Shown one piece after another: positions 1 through 8,645 of a stretch of DNA of 64,000 nt. The DNA comes from M3007 sp046160625 (GTDB lineage: Bacteria; Bacteroidota; Bacteroidia; Chitinophagales; Saprospiraceae). Made by a program: the position numbers and the translations under genes. Positions within the stretch are counted from its first letter, which is position 1; the number at the start of each line of letters is the position of its first letter. The notes beneath the pieces are model-generated. The model made no database searches. It was not told the DNA's origin and saw only the letters and a program-made list of their open reading frames with translations. The stretch covers positions 1 to 64,000 of the forward strand of contig JBJXGZ010000086.1 in the NCBI GenBank assembly GCA_046160625.1. Direction: 5' to 3'.

Positions 1-172
1 AATGAACATAAGGTACATCAAATTTGTGCCCTGATAATTTATTGCAGGTTGCCAAACCATAACTTTTTTAAAAAAATCTGGCAAATTGTTTGGTTAGGCA
101 CACAGCACCTCATCCGTGCAATCCGTGTTCCATCAATCTCAAGCGGAATTTTTCAAAAAAAATAATTCAAAA

Positions 173-1081
173 ATGAGTCTCCTTACCGTTGGCACTGTCG
201 CATTTGACGACATCGAAACCCCCACAGGCCGCGCAGAAAAAGTAGTGGGCGGTGCCTGCACGTACATTTCCCTGGCCGCATCCTACTTCACCAGTCCCAT
301 ACGCGTTGTGTCGGTAGTGGGTGACGATTTTCCGGAAGAAACGCTTGATTACCTTCGGAGGCGAGGCGTTGATCTCGAAGGGTTACAGGTTAAAAAAGGC
401 GAAAAATCCTTTTTCTGGGCGGGCCGTTACCACAGCAATTTCAATAGTCGCGATACGCTGGACACGCAGCTCAACGTACTGGCGAACTTCGATCCGGTTC
501 TACCGGAAAGTTACCGCCAAAGCGATTACCTGATGCTAGGTAATCTCACCCCGCAAGTACAGATGCGGGTACTGGAACAGCTTTCCCATCGCCCCAAACT
601 CGTGGCGCTCGACACCATGAATTTTTGGATGGACATCGCACTCGCCGACCTTCTGAAAGTGATCGAAAAGGTGGATGTGTTGACCATCAACGACGAAGAA
701 GCTCGACAGCTTTCAGGCGAACACTCTTTGCTGAAAGCCTCCAAAGTTATCCACGAAATGGGGCCTAAGTATTTGATTATCAAAAAGGGAGAGCATGGCG
801 CACTGTTGTTCCACAGAGGTCAAATCTTCTTTGCCCCAGCGCTCCCATTGGCCGAGCTGGTGGATCCCACAGGCGCGGGCGATACCTTCGCTGGAGGGTT
901 CATGGGCTATATTGCCAAGACCGACGACACTTCTTTCGACAACATGAAACGCGCTGTGATTTATGGCTCGGCAATGGCTTCTTTTTGCGTAGAAAAATTC
1001 AGTATTGAGGCCTTGAAAGGACTTAGCCCGGCCATGATTGAAAATCGCGTGGGTCAGTTCGCGGAGTTGGTGCGTTTTTAA
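173..1081 (+). CDS. PfkB-family sugar/nucleoside kinase
   Basis: Predicted cytoplasmic ATP-dependent kinase of the ribokinase/PfkB family, phosphorylating a sugar or nucleoside hydroxyl. The family signature DPTGAGDTFAGG starts at residue 231, with the catalytic-base Asp at 237 and the anion-hole Gly-Ala-Gly before it. An N-terminal Gly-Gly (VVGGACTYIS) fits the substrate-binding strand. The 302-residue length is normal. An upstream in-frame ATG at 116 exists, but its extra 19 residues are not family-like and lie in an ATCCGTG-word repeat, so the ATG opening MSLLTVGTVAFDD was chosen. The substrate cannot be read from sequence; no sugar pathway genes are adjacent. Confidence 0.9.
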   Translation: MSLLTVGTVAFDDIETPTGRAEKVVGGACTYISLAASYFTSPIRVVSVVGDDFPEETLDYLRRRGVDLEGLQVKKGEKSFFWAGRYHSNFNSRDTLDTQLNVLANFDPVLPESYRQSDYLMLGNLTPQVQMRVLEQLSHRPKLVALDTMNFWMDIALADLLKVIEKVDVLTINDEEARQLSGEHSLLKASKVIHEMGPKYLIIKKGEHGALLFHRGQIFFAPALPLAELVDPTGAGDTFAGGFMGYIAKTDDTSFDNMKRAVIYGSAMASFCVEKFSIEALKGLSPAMIENRVGQFAELVRF

Positions 1082-1187
1082 CCCGTGCATTTCAGACTTA
1101 CGCATTTATACCTCGTAGTTTTGTGGGGTATAGATTAGTGCGTAGCACTCTAAACGTCGGTAGAAATTGATAATGAGAACGATAAGA

Positions 1188-1247
1188 AGGTGCGTAGCAC
1201 CGAAACTTGGCTCCCTCAAGACGTATTAGTTTCGGTACTACGCACCT
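1188..1247. repeat. Intergenic inverted repeat, 20-bp arms
   Basis: Arms 1188-1207 and 1228-1247 are complementary with one mismatch around a 20-nt loop and are followed by a short T-run. The TGCGTAGCAC word also occurs once more just upstream. It lies between two plus-strand genes and could end the kinase transcript. It belongs to the junction-palindrome pattern described in the findings. Confidence 0.8.
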
Positions 1248-1267
1248 AGTTTTTAGCCCTGATTCGC

Positions 1268-2344
1268 ATGCAACATCTCTTCCTTCTTTTGCCCCTTTTA
1301 ACGCTGAGTTTTTGCGGCCAACCCATCCAGCAAGAGACTTCGCCCAAAATCGAAGCCCAGGCACTGCCATCTCCTGCTTATCCTTTCTCGGGAGCATTTT
1401 CACCCAGTGAAAAAATGCACGGGCTCACCTTTGTCGCACCGCCAGAGCCATTTCCTGAAAATCCCATGCCTGATATCAAGGAGCTCGGAGCGTCATGGAT
1501 TTCAGTAATTCCTTATGCTTACACACGAATGGATGTGCCAAACGTACGCTACAGCGAGCATGGAGGCCAATGGTGGGGCGAGCGACCCGAAGGTGTTCGC
1601 GAAACCATCCGCGCAGCGCACGAACATGGTATCAAAGTAATGCTGAAGCCTCAAGTCTATGTGCCACGGGGCTGGACGGGCGCGCTTGATTTCAAGACAG
1701 ACGAGGATTGGGAGCAATGGGAGGCGGCGTACGAACGCTACATTTTGCGATTTGCGGCATTGGCCGATTCATCGGGAACAGAACTGTTTTGCATCGGTAC
1801 GGAATTCAACAACGCCATTCAGAAACGACCGCAATTTTGGATCGCTTTGATTCAGAAAATCAAGTCGGTATATCGAGGCAAACTGACCTACTCATCCAAC
1901 TGGGACGACTGGGAGCGCGTGCCTTTTTGGGGCGAACTGGATTACATCGGCCTGGGCGGTTATTTTCCTTTAGTAGAGGCTATCACGCCGGAAGTAGAGC
2001 AGCTGAAGGCCGCTTGGACGCCTATTCACCTGCGTTTGCAAAATTTTAGCAAAGCAAAAGGGAAGCCGGTCTTGTTTACGGAATTTGGCTATCTGAGCGT
2101 GGATGGATGCGGCTTGAGAAATTGGGAACTGGAACGTGGTATTGAGGAGCGAAACATCAATGAACAAGCCCAGGCCAACTGCCTCGAAGCGCTTTTTGCC
2201 ACTTTCCAGCCCGAAGATTGGTGGGCAGGCGGATTTCTTTGGAAGTGGTTTCCCAATATGCGCGGGCATGAAGGATACCCGGAACGCGACTATACGCCGC
2301 AGGGGAAATTGGGAGAGAAGGTGCTGAAGAAGTGGTATAGATAA
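1268..2344 (+). CDS. GH113-like glycoside hydrolase lipoprotein
   Basis: A 358-residue TIM-barrel hydrolase resembling glycoside hydrolase family 113 (beta-mannanase type). The signal peptide MQHLFLLLPLLTLSFC ends at Cys16, so it is probably a lipoprotein. Candidate catalytic acid/base is Glu179 in FCIGTEFNN and candidate nucleophile Glu272 in VLFTEFGY, each at a strand end as the fold requires. The aromatic-rich stretch GGFLWKWFPN near the C-terminus fits the sugar-binding groove. Family assignment is from motif recognition; related barrel families (GH5/GH26 clan) are the alternative. The start codon lies in the word CCTGATTCGCATG, which recurs at 24.1 kb. Confidence 0.75.
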   Translation: MQHLFLLLPLLTLSFCGQPIQQETSPKIEAQALPSPAYPFSGAFSPSEKMHGLTFVAPPEPFPENPMPDIKELGASWISVIPYAYTRMDVPNVRYSEHGGQWWGERPEGVRETIRAAHEHGIKVMLKPQVYVPRGWTGALDFKTDEDWEQWEAAYERYILRFAALADSSGTELFCIGTEFNNAIQKRPQFWIALIQKIKSVYRGKLTYSSNWDDWERVPFWGELDYIGLGGYFPLVEAITPEVEQLKAAWTPIHLRLQNFSKAKGKPVLFTEFGYLSVDGCGLRNWELERGIEERNINEQAQANCLEALFATFQPEDWWAGGFLWKWFPNMRGHEGYPERDYTPQGKLGEKVLKKWYR

Positions 2345-2347
2345 TTT

Positions 2348-2466
2348 AAACCGCAAAATGTAAAACAGGAAAACCGCAAAATGTAAAATCAAGAAGCATT
2401 TGATCTCAAAAAGGGAAGATTTAGTCTTCTTCGGATCATTATAATCGGTTTTACATTTTGCGGTTT
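2348..2466. repeat. Inverted repeat between convergent genes
   Basis: The word AAACCGCAAAATGTAAAAC appears twice near 2348-2390 and its reverse complement at 2448-2466. It sits exactly between two convergent genes and may act as a two-way terminator. The same word family recurs at 6073-6100 and 49360-49630. Confidence 0.8.
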
Positions 2467-2471
2467 ATTTT

Positions 2472-3188
2472 CTACTTCCTATTCGCGTCTTGCTTCGCAA
2501 ACACTTTTTTCAGCAGTTCAGATGTGCGCGCGCCTTTGTTGCGGCGAATATTTTTCTCCTCTTGTTCGATTTTGGCAAACAAGCCTTTTAGCGCCTCTTT
2601 GGTTACATAATCATCCAGGTCATTGTTGACTTTGGTAACAAGCGGGATTTTGTTGTAAACATCGGCGGCTTTTTTCCAGAGGTCGTTTGCACCGATTTTG
2701 TCCAGAGAAGCCACAATTTTCGGGTTAAACTTGTCGTAAAGCGGCTGACTGGTGGTGCGGTTGAGGTATTGCGTGGCGGCATTATCGCTGCCCAGCAGGA
2801 TGTTGGCCGCATCATTGAAAGTAAGCCCGGTAATGGCTGCCACAAAAATGGGCTTGGCTTCTTTGGCGGCATCTTCGGCTCCACGGTTCATTTTTTCCAA
2901 CAATTCGTTTTCCAGGTTGCTGAATCCAGGCACGTTTTTGAGTTTGTCCGTCACCTTGCGCACATCGGCTGGAAGCAGGATTTTGTAAGCACTTTTAAAA
3001 TACCCATCGCGCTGCGAAAGCGCGTCGGCGCCCTTGCTGATACCGTTTTTGAGGGCTTCCTTGAGGCCTTGACCGATTTCTGCAAGGCTAGGCTCGGAAA
3101 GGGCTTTGTTGGCTACTTCCTGAAGGACATCGCAGGAAGAAAAACTGAAAAAGGAGAGGAAGAGGGCAAAAATTGCAAATTTGTTCAT
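2472..3188 (-). CDS. DUF4197 lipoprotein
   Basis: A 238-residue exported protein matching the DUF4197 family, with the typical order GISKGADALSQRDGYF, LLPADVRKV, then ITGLTFNDAANILLGSDNAA and a C-terminal helical part. The signal sequence MNKFAIFALFLSFFSFSSC gives a lipobox with Cys19. The longer reading frame starting at 3266 adds 26 residues that do not look like a signal peptide, so the inner ATG is preferred. The molecular function of this family is unknown. Confidence 0.85.
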   Translation of the reverse strand: MNKFAIFALFLSFFSFSSCDVLQEVANKALSEPSLAEIGQGLKEALKNGISKGADALSQRDGYFKSAYKILLPADVRKVTDKLKNVPGFSNLENELLEKMNRGAEDAAKEAKPIFVAAITGLTFNDAANILLGSDNAATQYLNRTTSQPLYDKFNPKIVASLDKIGANDLWKKAADVYNKIPLVTKVNNDLDDYVTKEALKGLFAKIEQEEKNIRRNKGARTSELLKKVFAKQDANRK

Positions 3189-3281
3189 GGTAGATGAATG
3201 TATGGATTTGTGGATGTGGGTATTTGGGGATGCGTGGCTAAGACTATCGAATGGTGGCGAGGTCACGCAAAGGAAAGGTTA

Positions 3282-4157
3282 TCATGGCAGCACCCCGTCT
3301 CTTTTCAACAAATCCATGTATTTCATACTCCCCTTTTTATTCGGGTGCATGAAGTCGCCAAAATCTGTCGGATCGCTGAGCGCATTGCGGTAATCGTGCA
3401 CCCGTAGCACTGTTGCTTTTTCAACTTCCGCTTTGAGTGCATCAAGGTTATTCACCTGAAATCCAGGGAAATACGGGCTGATGACCAGTTCCATCCTGAT
3501 TTTCGATTGCCTGGCCAAGGCAGCAATTTCCTTCAAATTTTGAATCAAATATGGGTGTATCTCCAGGTCATAAGCATGTTTGGAAACCTCGTCATACAAG
3601 GATTTTGGAATCTCACGATCAAGCAACCAGTCCTTATCAGATTTGTTTTGGTAAAACAGTGCGCGCTGGAAAATCTCGTTGTTGTAGCGGAACAACCACG
3701 ATACTTGTCCGCCCCACCAAACCTTCGGCAACTTGTTGTGAATCAATGTGTCAAGGTTCTTCGACCATTTCGTGTACATGAGAAAACCAGCCAGCAATTC
3801 GTCGTTCTCGCGGTCGCACATCGTGATGTCTATCAGCCAGGTCTCGGGGTTCTTCGTGCCGTCGAAATGCTTCAAATCATGATAGTCGAGCACGAGGCAT
3901 TTGGCGGCATCCATTGGAAGGCCATTATAACTCAGATTGCAGGTTGTTAGCCCAGTGATTTCTTCAATGTATGGCTGGTAAAAGGTCAATCCCCGCGAAT
4001 TCCCCATCAGCAAAATATCAGCCTCCCCCACTCTGCTATAGAGCCGTGAATACCGGAACTGACTCTCGCTGGCTTGCATTCGCAATAGCCCTCCGACAAC
4101 CCGGTCGCCTACAAAAAGCAGGATTATGAAGGCTATGTACCAAAGGAAGTATCTCAT
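3282..4157 (-). CDS. Membrane-anchored SGNH-hydrolase-like protein
   Basis: A 291-residue protein with one N-terminal membrane helix (residues 5-22) and an extracytoplasmic domain. ILLMGNSRG holds Ser54 in a block-I-like position, and DFMHPNKKG near the C-terminus holds an Asp268/His271 pair like block V of SGNH/GDSL hydrolases. An O-acyl esterase or acyltransferase role on a surface polymer is an inference. The reading frame stays open upstream to 4307, but those 50 residues are encoded by a palindromic repeat, so the ATG at the membrane helix was taken. Confidence 0.6.
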   Translation of the reverse strand: MRYFLWYIAFIILLFVGDRVVGGLLRMQASESQFRYSRLYSRVGEADILLMGNSRGLTFYQPYIEEITGLTTCNLSYNGLPMDAAKCLVLDYHDLKHFDGTKNPETWLIDITMCDRENDELLAGFLMYTKWSKNLDTLIHNKLPKVWWGGQVSWLFRYNNEIFQRALFYQNKSDKDWLLDREIPKSLYDEVSKHAYDLEIHPYLIQNLKEIAALARQSKIRMELVISPYFPGFQVNNLDALKAEVEKATVLRVHDYRNALSDPTDFGDFMHPNKKGSMKYMDLLKRDGVLP

Positions 4158-4172
4158 TACTGGATTCTTTTT

Positions 4173-4298
4173 TCGCTTTGAAGGTTGTTTCACGCAACGA
4201 CGCAACGATATAAAAAACGTTGCGTCGTTGCGTCGTTGCGTGAAACAACCTCCAAAGCGATATAAAAAACGTTGCGTCGTTGCGTCGTTGCGTGAAAC
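4173..4298. repeat. Palindromic and tandem GTTGCGTC-word repeat
   Basis: The block at 4173-4208 is the near reverse complement of 4218-4259, and a second direct copy of the 29-bp core lies at 4270-4298 (first copy 4218-4246). It fills the junction between two minus-strand genes, and both flanking reading frames stay open through it. Confidence 0.85.
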
Positions 4299-4303
4299 CT
4301 CGT

Positions 4304-6070
4304 TCATGCCGCCACCGCCGCCAAAAACTGCTTTTCATACAATTCCCGGTACTTCCCATCCTCGATTTCCACCAGTGCCTCGTGCGGGCCGATTTCCTGC
4401 ACCTGCCCCTTGTCAAGCACCAAAATATTGGTCGCTTTGCGGATAGTGCTGAGCCGGTGCGCGATGATGATGCTCGTGCGGCGGGCGATGAGTTTTTCTA
4501 TGGCGTGCTGTATAACAGCCTCTGATTCAGGGTCAATGGAGGACGTAGCCTCGTCCAGGATCAGGATTTCTGGCTCGAAAACGAGTGCCCGAACAAAAGA
4601 AATCAATTGACGCTGCCCCATCGAAAGGGTGGCTCCCCGTTCCATGACCTGGTAATCGTAGCCGCCGGGAAGTTTCTTGATAAATTTGTGTGCGCCAATC
4701 ATTTTGGCCGCCTTTATCACCTCGGCTTCTGAAATGTTTGGGTCGCGCAGCGTAATGTTCTCTAGAACGGTGCCGGAAAAAAGGAACACATCCTGCAACA
4801 CCACTGCAATATGGCGGCGCAGCGCAAACACATCGTAGTCATGAATATCGCGCCCATCCACCCGGATATGCCCTTGTTGGATTTCGTAAAAACGGTTGAG
4901 CAAACTGATGATGGTCGTCTTGCCGCTCCCAGTGCTGCCCACGATAGCGAGCGTTTCGCCGGGGTTTATGTTGAACGACACGTCTTTCAGTACAGCATCG
5001 GTTTCAAGGTTGTCGGAGTAAGAAAACCAGACCTTGTCGAAGGCTACCTCGCCGCGCAGTTTTTCGGGTGCGATGGTTCCGGTGTTCTGTACCGTATCGT
5101 TGTTTTCCAATAATTTAAACACACGCTCAGCGGCGATCAAACCCATTTGAAGGGTATTGAATTTGTCGGCCAACATACGAATAGGGCGGTAGAGCATCGA
5201 AATATAAAGCGGGAAAGCGATCAACACCCCGATGGTCACTTCCTCGCTGAGTACCTCGCCGGCACCGTACCAGACCATCAGGCCCAGCGAGAGCGCCGAG
5301 ATGATGTCCACCACAGGAAAAAAAATGGCGTAGGCGAAAATGGCTTTCAAGTTGGCTGTCGTGTAATCGCGGTTTATCTGGCGGAATTTATCGGCTTCGC
5401 GGGTTTCGGCATTAAAAATCTGCACGATACGCATGCCACTTATGCGTTCCTGCAAAAACGAGTTCATCGTGGCGATGTGGTTGCGCACGTTCTCGTAGCT
5501 TTTTCGGACACTCTCTTTGAACTGGTAACTTCCCCAAATCAAGAGTGGAAAAACGGAAAGCACCACCAAGGTCAGTTTCCAGGAAGTGAAAAACATGACC
5601 GCCAGCACCGCAAAAATCGTCACCAAATCCGCCAAAATGGTTACGCTCCCTTCACTGAAAATAGTGTTGATGGCCTCGATGTCGTTGATGGTACGCGTGC
5701 TGCTTTGGCCAATGGGCGTTTTGTCGAAATATCGGAGATTCAACGAAGTAATGTGATTGAACACCTTCACGCGCAGGTCACGGATGGTGGCTTGGCCCAG
5801 CCAATCAGCATTATACAGGAATAAATACCGCAGAATCACCTCCAGAATAAGCGCTCCCAAAATGATGCAGGCCATCATGGTCAGACCGCTCACATCACCG
5901 GGGAGGATGTAGTCGTCCACCATGTTCTCGATGAGTTTGGGGCGCAACACCGCGAGCGGAGATAGTATAAGTGTAAGACCAACCGTGAGCCAGAAAACCC
6001 GTTTGTAGGGTTTTACCATACGCATCACCTGGCGGAATAAGGAGAAATTGAATTTTTGAGTATCAGCCAT
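4304..6070 (-). CDS. ABC exporter, fused permease-ATPase (MsbA/MDR type)
   Basis: A 588-residue half-transporter expected to dimerise in the inner membrane and export lipids or drugs. The N-terminal part has six membrane helices. The ATPase has Walker A GSTGSGKTT (about residue 378), signature LSMGQRQLI, Walker B ILILDEATSSID (about 502) and H-loop IIAHRLST (about 532), all intact. The ATG opening MADTQKFNFSLFRQ was preferred to the upstream one at 6148, whose 26 extra residues run through an AAACCGCAAAATG repeat. Substrate unknown. Confidence 0.92.
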   Translation of the reverse strand: MADTQKFNFSLFRQVMRMVKPYKRVFWLTVGLTLILSPLAVLRPKLIENMVDDYILPGDVSGLTMMACIILGALILEVILRYLFLYNADWLGQATIRDLRVKVFNHITSLNLRYFDKTPIGQSSTRTINDIEAINTIFSEGSVTILADLVTIFAVLAVMFFTSWKLTLVVLSVFPLLIWGSYQFKESVRKSYENVRNHIATMNSFLQERISGMRIVQIFNAETREADKFRQINRDYTTANLKAIFAYAIFFPVVDIISALSLGLMVWYGAGEVLSEEVTIGVLIAFPLYISMLYRPIRMLADKFNTLQMGLIAAERVFKLLENNDTVQNTGTIAPEKLRGEVAFDKVWFSYSDNLETDAVLKDVSFNINPGETLAIVGSTGSGKTTIISLLNRFYEIQQGHIRVDGRDIHDYDVFALRRHIAVVLQDVFLFSGTVLENITLRDPNISEAEVIKAAKMIGAHKFIKKLPGGYDYQVMERGATLSMGQRQLISFVRALVFEPEILILDEATSSIDPESEAVIQHAIEKLIARRTSIIIAHRLSTIRKATNILVLDKGQVQEIGPHEALVEIEDGKYRELYEKQFLAAVAA

Positions 6071-6188
6071 GGGAACTGCGAAAACCGCAAAATGTAAAAC
6101 AGGAAAATATAAAATTAAAAACCGTGCATCGTGATTCCGAATGCCCAAACCAATTTAATGCGGCAAGGTTTCAGCAACTTGCAAGGAA

Positions 6189-6761
6189 TTAGGGTTGATT
6201 GTCGGGCTTGGCAGGCATTTCTTGTAATATCCATTTGTCGCCAAAAGGATTGGATGTATATATCGTATTTGATTTCAAACGAAAAGCACCCATAACTATC
6301 AGCACCACACCCAAAAACGCCCATGGCCAGATCAATTTCTGCTCTCCGGCGGCAAGTTGAACGTCTAATCTTGATACATTAAATAGGAACTGTATCAGTA
6401 AAAAGAGCCCCGCAATAAAGATACCTGCCAAAATAAGCCCAATTCCAGCCGCATTTTGCCTCAGTGCGTGATGTCTTTTGACACTAAGTTCATAGATATC
6501 CTTTTTTGCAATGCCTTTTGCAGAATTTTTGACTACTAAAAAAAGAGAATCTTCTGATATGTCTGCCAATCTACCCTGGGAAACTTCAGGTCTTCTTTTA
6601 CCTTGCCAATAGACCGTAATTCTCTGATCTTTTTTAAAAAACCTTTCATGGCCATTCTTTTTATTTACAAGGACCCATTCTTTGGTCGCATTCTGAGCAT
6701 TGATATAATTCAGGGCAGTAAAAAGAAACCCGAAAATAATGGTGAGGATAAGGTGTCTCAT
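6189..6761 (-). CDS. Small exported membrane protein, unknown function
   Basis: Not recognised. 190 residues: a cleavable-looking signal peptide ending near NYINAQ, a basic beta-rich stretch (residues 30-100) and two closely spaced membrane helices (about 118-140 and 155-172) with a short polar tail. It lies between exonuclease III and the ABC exporter on the same strand but is separated from both by non-coding spacers, so co-function is not implied. Confidence 0.6.
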   Translation of the reverse strand: MRHLILTIIFGFLFTALNYINAQNATKEWVLVNKKNGHERFFKKDQRITVYWQGKRRPEVSQGRLADISEDSLFLVVKNSAKGIAKKDIYELSVKRHHALRQNAAGIGLILAGIFIAGLFLLIQFLFNVSRLDVQLAAGEQKLIWPWAFLGVVLIVMGAFRLKSNTIYTSNPFGDKWILQEMPAKPDNQP

Positions 6762-6795
6762 AGAAGATTTTATTGAAAATTAATGAGGACAAAAT

Positions 6796-7563
6796 TTACA
6801 AATCAATCAAAATCTTCACAGGACAATGGTCCGAATGCGCCACATCATTGAGTTGTCTGGCGTACGTAATTTTATCTTTCAAATTGTCCGTTACTGCCTG
6901 ATAATCAATACGCCAGCCCTTGTTATTGCCGCGCGACCCAGCCCGAAAACTCCACCAGCTGTACTCCACCATGTCCGGGTTTTTGTACCGGAAAGCATCG
7001 GTGAAACCGCTCGCCAACCAGTTCGTCAGCCAGGCACGTTCTTCTGGTAAAAAGCCTGAGCTGTTCTTATTCCCTTTTGGGTCGTGTATGTCAATTTCCT
7101 GATGGGCAATATTGTAATCTCCCACGATGATAAGTTTCGGGCGTTCCTTTTTTAAGGTTTCTATCCAGCCGGAGAAATAGTCCAGAAATTTCATCTTGAA
7201 ATCCTGCCGTACATCACCTGTGGTACCGGAAGGGAAGTAGCAATTAAGCAGCGTCCAATCGCCAAAATCGGTGCGCAGGATGCGGCCTTCACCGTCGTAG
7301 CCCGGCATTCCACAACCCTGCGCCACGAGCGTTGGGGCTTTTTTAGAAAACGTCGCCACGCCACTGTAGCCTTTTTTTTCGGCAGAAAACCAGTGGTGCT
7401 GGTAGCCCAGGGCTTCAAGTTCAAGTATCGGCACATCGCTTTGGAGCGCTTTGATTTCCTGAAGACAAATGATGTCGGGGTTCTCTTTTTCCAGCCATTC
7501 CCAAAAACCTTTGGAGATGGCAGAGCGGATGCCGTTGACGTTGTAGGTGATGATGTTGAGCAT
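6796..7563 (-). CDS. xth: Exodeoxyribonuclease III
   Basis: Cytoplasmic AP endonuclease and 3'-5' exonuclease of base excision repair (Xth/ExoA family). All active-site motifs are visible: NVNGIRSA at residues 8-15, metal ligand Glu36 in LQEIK, GDYNIAH with Asp149/Asn151, and the catalytic Asp245-His246 pair in SDHCPV. At 255 residues it is complete. Confidence 0.95.
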   Translation of the reverse strand: MLNIITYNVNGIRSAISKGFWEWLEKENPDIICLQEIKALQSDVPILELEALGYQHHWFSAEKKGYSGVATFSKKAPTLVAQGCGMPGYDGEGRILRTDFGDWTLLNCYFPSGTTGDVRQDFKMKFLDYFSGWIETLKKERPKLIIVGDYNIAHQEIDIHDPKGNKNSSGFLPEERAWLTNWLASGFTDAFRYKNPDMVEYSWWSFRAGSRGNNKGWRIDYQAVTDNLKDKITYARQLNDVAHSDHCPVKILIDL

Positions 7564-7601
7564 TGTTGTCTGTTGGTTGAAAATAATTGGCGTTGGTTAT
7601 G

Positions 7602-7682
7602 GGCCACGGATGACACGGATTGGACACGGATTTTAAGAATAACAGATGCCAAATCCGTGTCCAATCCGTGTCATCCGTGGCC
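7602..7682. repeat. Perfect 31-bp inverted repeat
   Basis: Arms 7602-7632 and 7652-7682 are exact reverse complements around a 19-nt loop. Each arm repeats the words CACGGAT and GACACGGATTGG. It lies between the start of xth and the end of the TrpF-like gene, both on the minus strand. A related word (ATCCGTGCAATCCGTG) is near base 115. Confidence 0.95.
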
Positions 7683-7724
7683 CCTTTGCTTTTAATCAAC
7701 GGCTTTAGCCGTTAGGAGTAATGT

Positions 7725-8351
7725 CTACCCTTTACCTATGGCTTCAAAAACCTCCTCAATCTGGTCATAGGACTTAACACCCACTCGTTCCTCTTCGCCG
7801 CCTACGAGACTCAGCCCCGCAAGACCAAGTTCTATCAAAATTTCGGGCCAATCTACCGCTGGAATATCCGCTTGAAGCATGGAAGGTCGCAAACCAAATA
7901 CCTCCCGCCAGAAATCTTTGTCAGCATAAAGGGTTGATTTTGAAACGCTTATTCGGGAAAAATCGAACAAGAAAATATCTGTGTAGGCTGCAAACGCCTG
8001 CAATTCAGATGTTGAAAACGGGAGTCCGTGTTCCCCAAGCTCTATTTCTAAAATAAGTGCCAGTCCCTCCAATTCGACCAAATTCGCCCCGTGGTTTTGA
8101 GCCGAAACCTGCACCATATCCAAGCCGTAAAACGACGCAGCTTCCCGCACCACCTGAATGGGCGTCCGACTGAATTCGCCCACAATTTTCGGGCCTTCCA
8201 CCCACTCCCGGATGGCTTTCATATACATCGGATCAAGGTAACCCTCCGTACCTTCTTCGAGGTTGAAACCAAGATAATCAACCTCCTTGGCGGCAAAATA
8301 ACGGGCATCGGTGAGATGGGCGACGCGGTTGGCTTTAATTAGTGTGGTCAT
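7725..8351 (-). CDS. TrpF-like barrel protein, catalytic Cys missing
   Basis: A 208-residue protein that aligns by eye with phosphoribosylanthranilate isomerase: LIKANRVAHLTDARYFAAKEVDYLGFN parallels the TrpF opening, and IFLFDFSRI parallels the strand with the general acid Asp. The family's catalytic Cys (in KxCG) is replaced here (K-A-N-R), and the usual GGTG phosphate loop is not apparent. It stands alone, far from the trp genes at the window end. A changed or lost isomerase activity is an inference; TrpF proper may be encoded outside the window. Confidence 0.6.
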   Translation of the reverse strand: MTTLIKANRVAHLTDARYFAAKEVDYLGFNLEEGTEGYLDPMYMKAIREWVEGPKIVGEFSRTPIQVVREAASFYGLDMVQVSAQNHGANLVELEGLALILEIELGEHGLPFSTSELQAFAAYTDIFLFDFSRISVSKSTLYADKDFWREVFGLRPSMLQADIPAVDWPEILIELGLAGLSLVGGEEERVGVKSYDQIEEVFEAIGKG

Positions 8352-8352
8352 T

Positions 8353-8635
8353 TCGTCAATTCGTCATTAGGTCATTGGTCATTTCGTCATTGAGCGCACA
8401 GAAATATTGAAAATTTACCGGCAAAACTAAGTAATGAACCACCACTGCAATGGGAGATTTTAGAGATTGGGCTTTTGCTACCTTTGCACCCTTGCAAAAT
8501 ACTGCTCCCTGCCCTTATTGAACACATCTGGTCAATGACCCTAATGACGAAATGACCAATGACCTAATGACGAAATGACCTAATGACGAAATGACCAATG
8601 ACCCAATGACGAAATGACCCTAATGACCTTATCTA
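8353..8635. repeat. AATGACC/TAATGAC word array with inverted copies
   Basis: The word GGTCATT/CGTCATT is repeated at 8355-8395, and its complement (AATGACC, TAATGACGAAATGACC) is repeated about ten times at 8530-8630, so the two ends of this divergent junction can pair. The about 130 bp between them hold a TACCTTTG box at 8479-8486. Confidence 0.85.
8479..8486 (+). promoter_or_regulatory. -7 box for hlyD-like gene
   Basis: TACCTTTG matches the Bacteroidota -7 consensus TAnnTTTG. It would give a leader of about 155 nt that includes the whole AATGACC repeat. No TTG was found at the expected -33 spacing, so support is moderate. Confidence 0.45.
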
Positions 8636-8645
8636 AAATTGCATA

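Noticed and set aside
5147..5824. 225-codon plus-strand frame inside the ABC exporter gene
   Set aside because: Antisense to the membrane domain of a clear exporter; composition is that of a shadow frame.
8530..8635. Tandem AATGACC units as a CRISPR array
   Set aside because: Units are 10-16 bp with no unique spacers, and there are no cas genes. They are simple word repeats with inverted partners.
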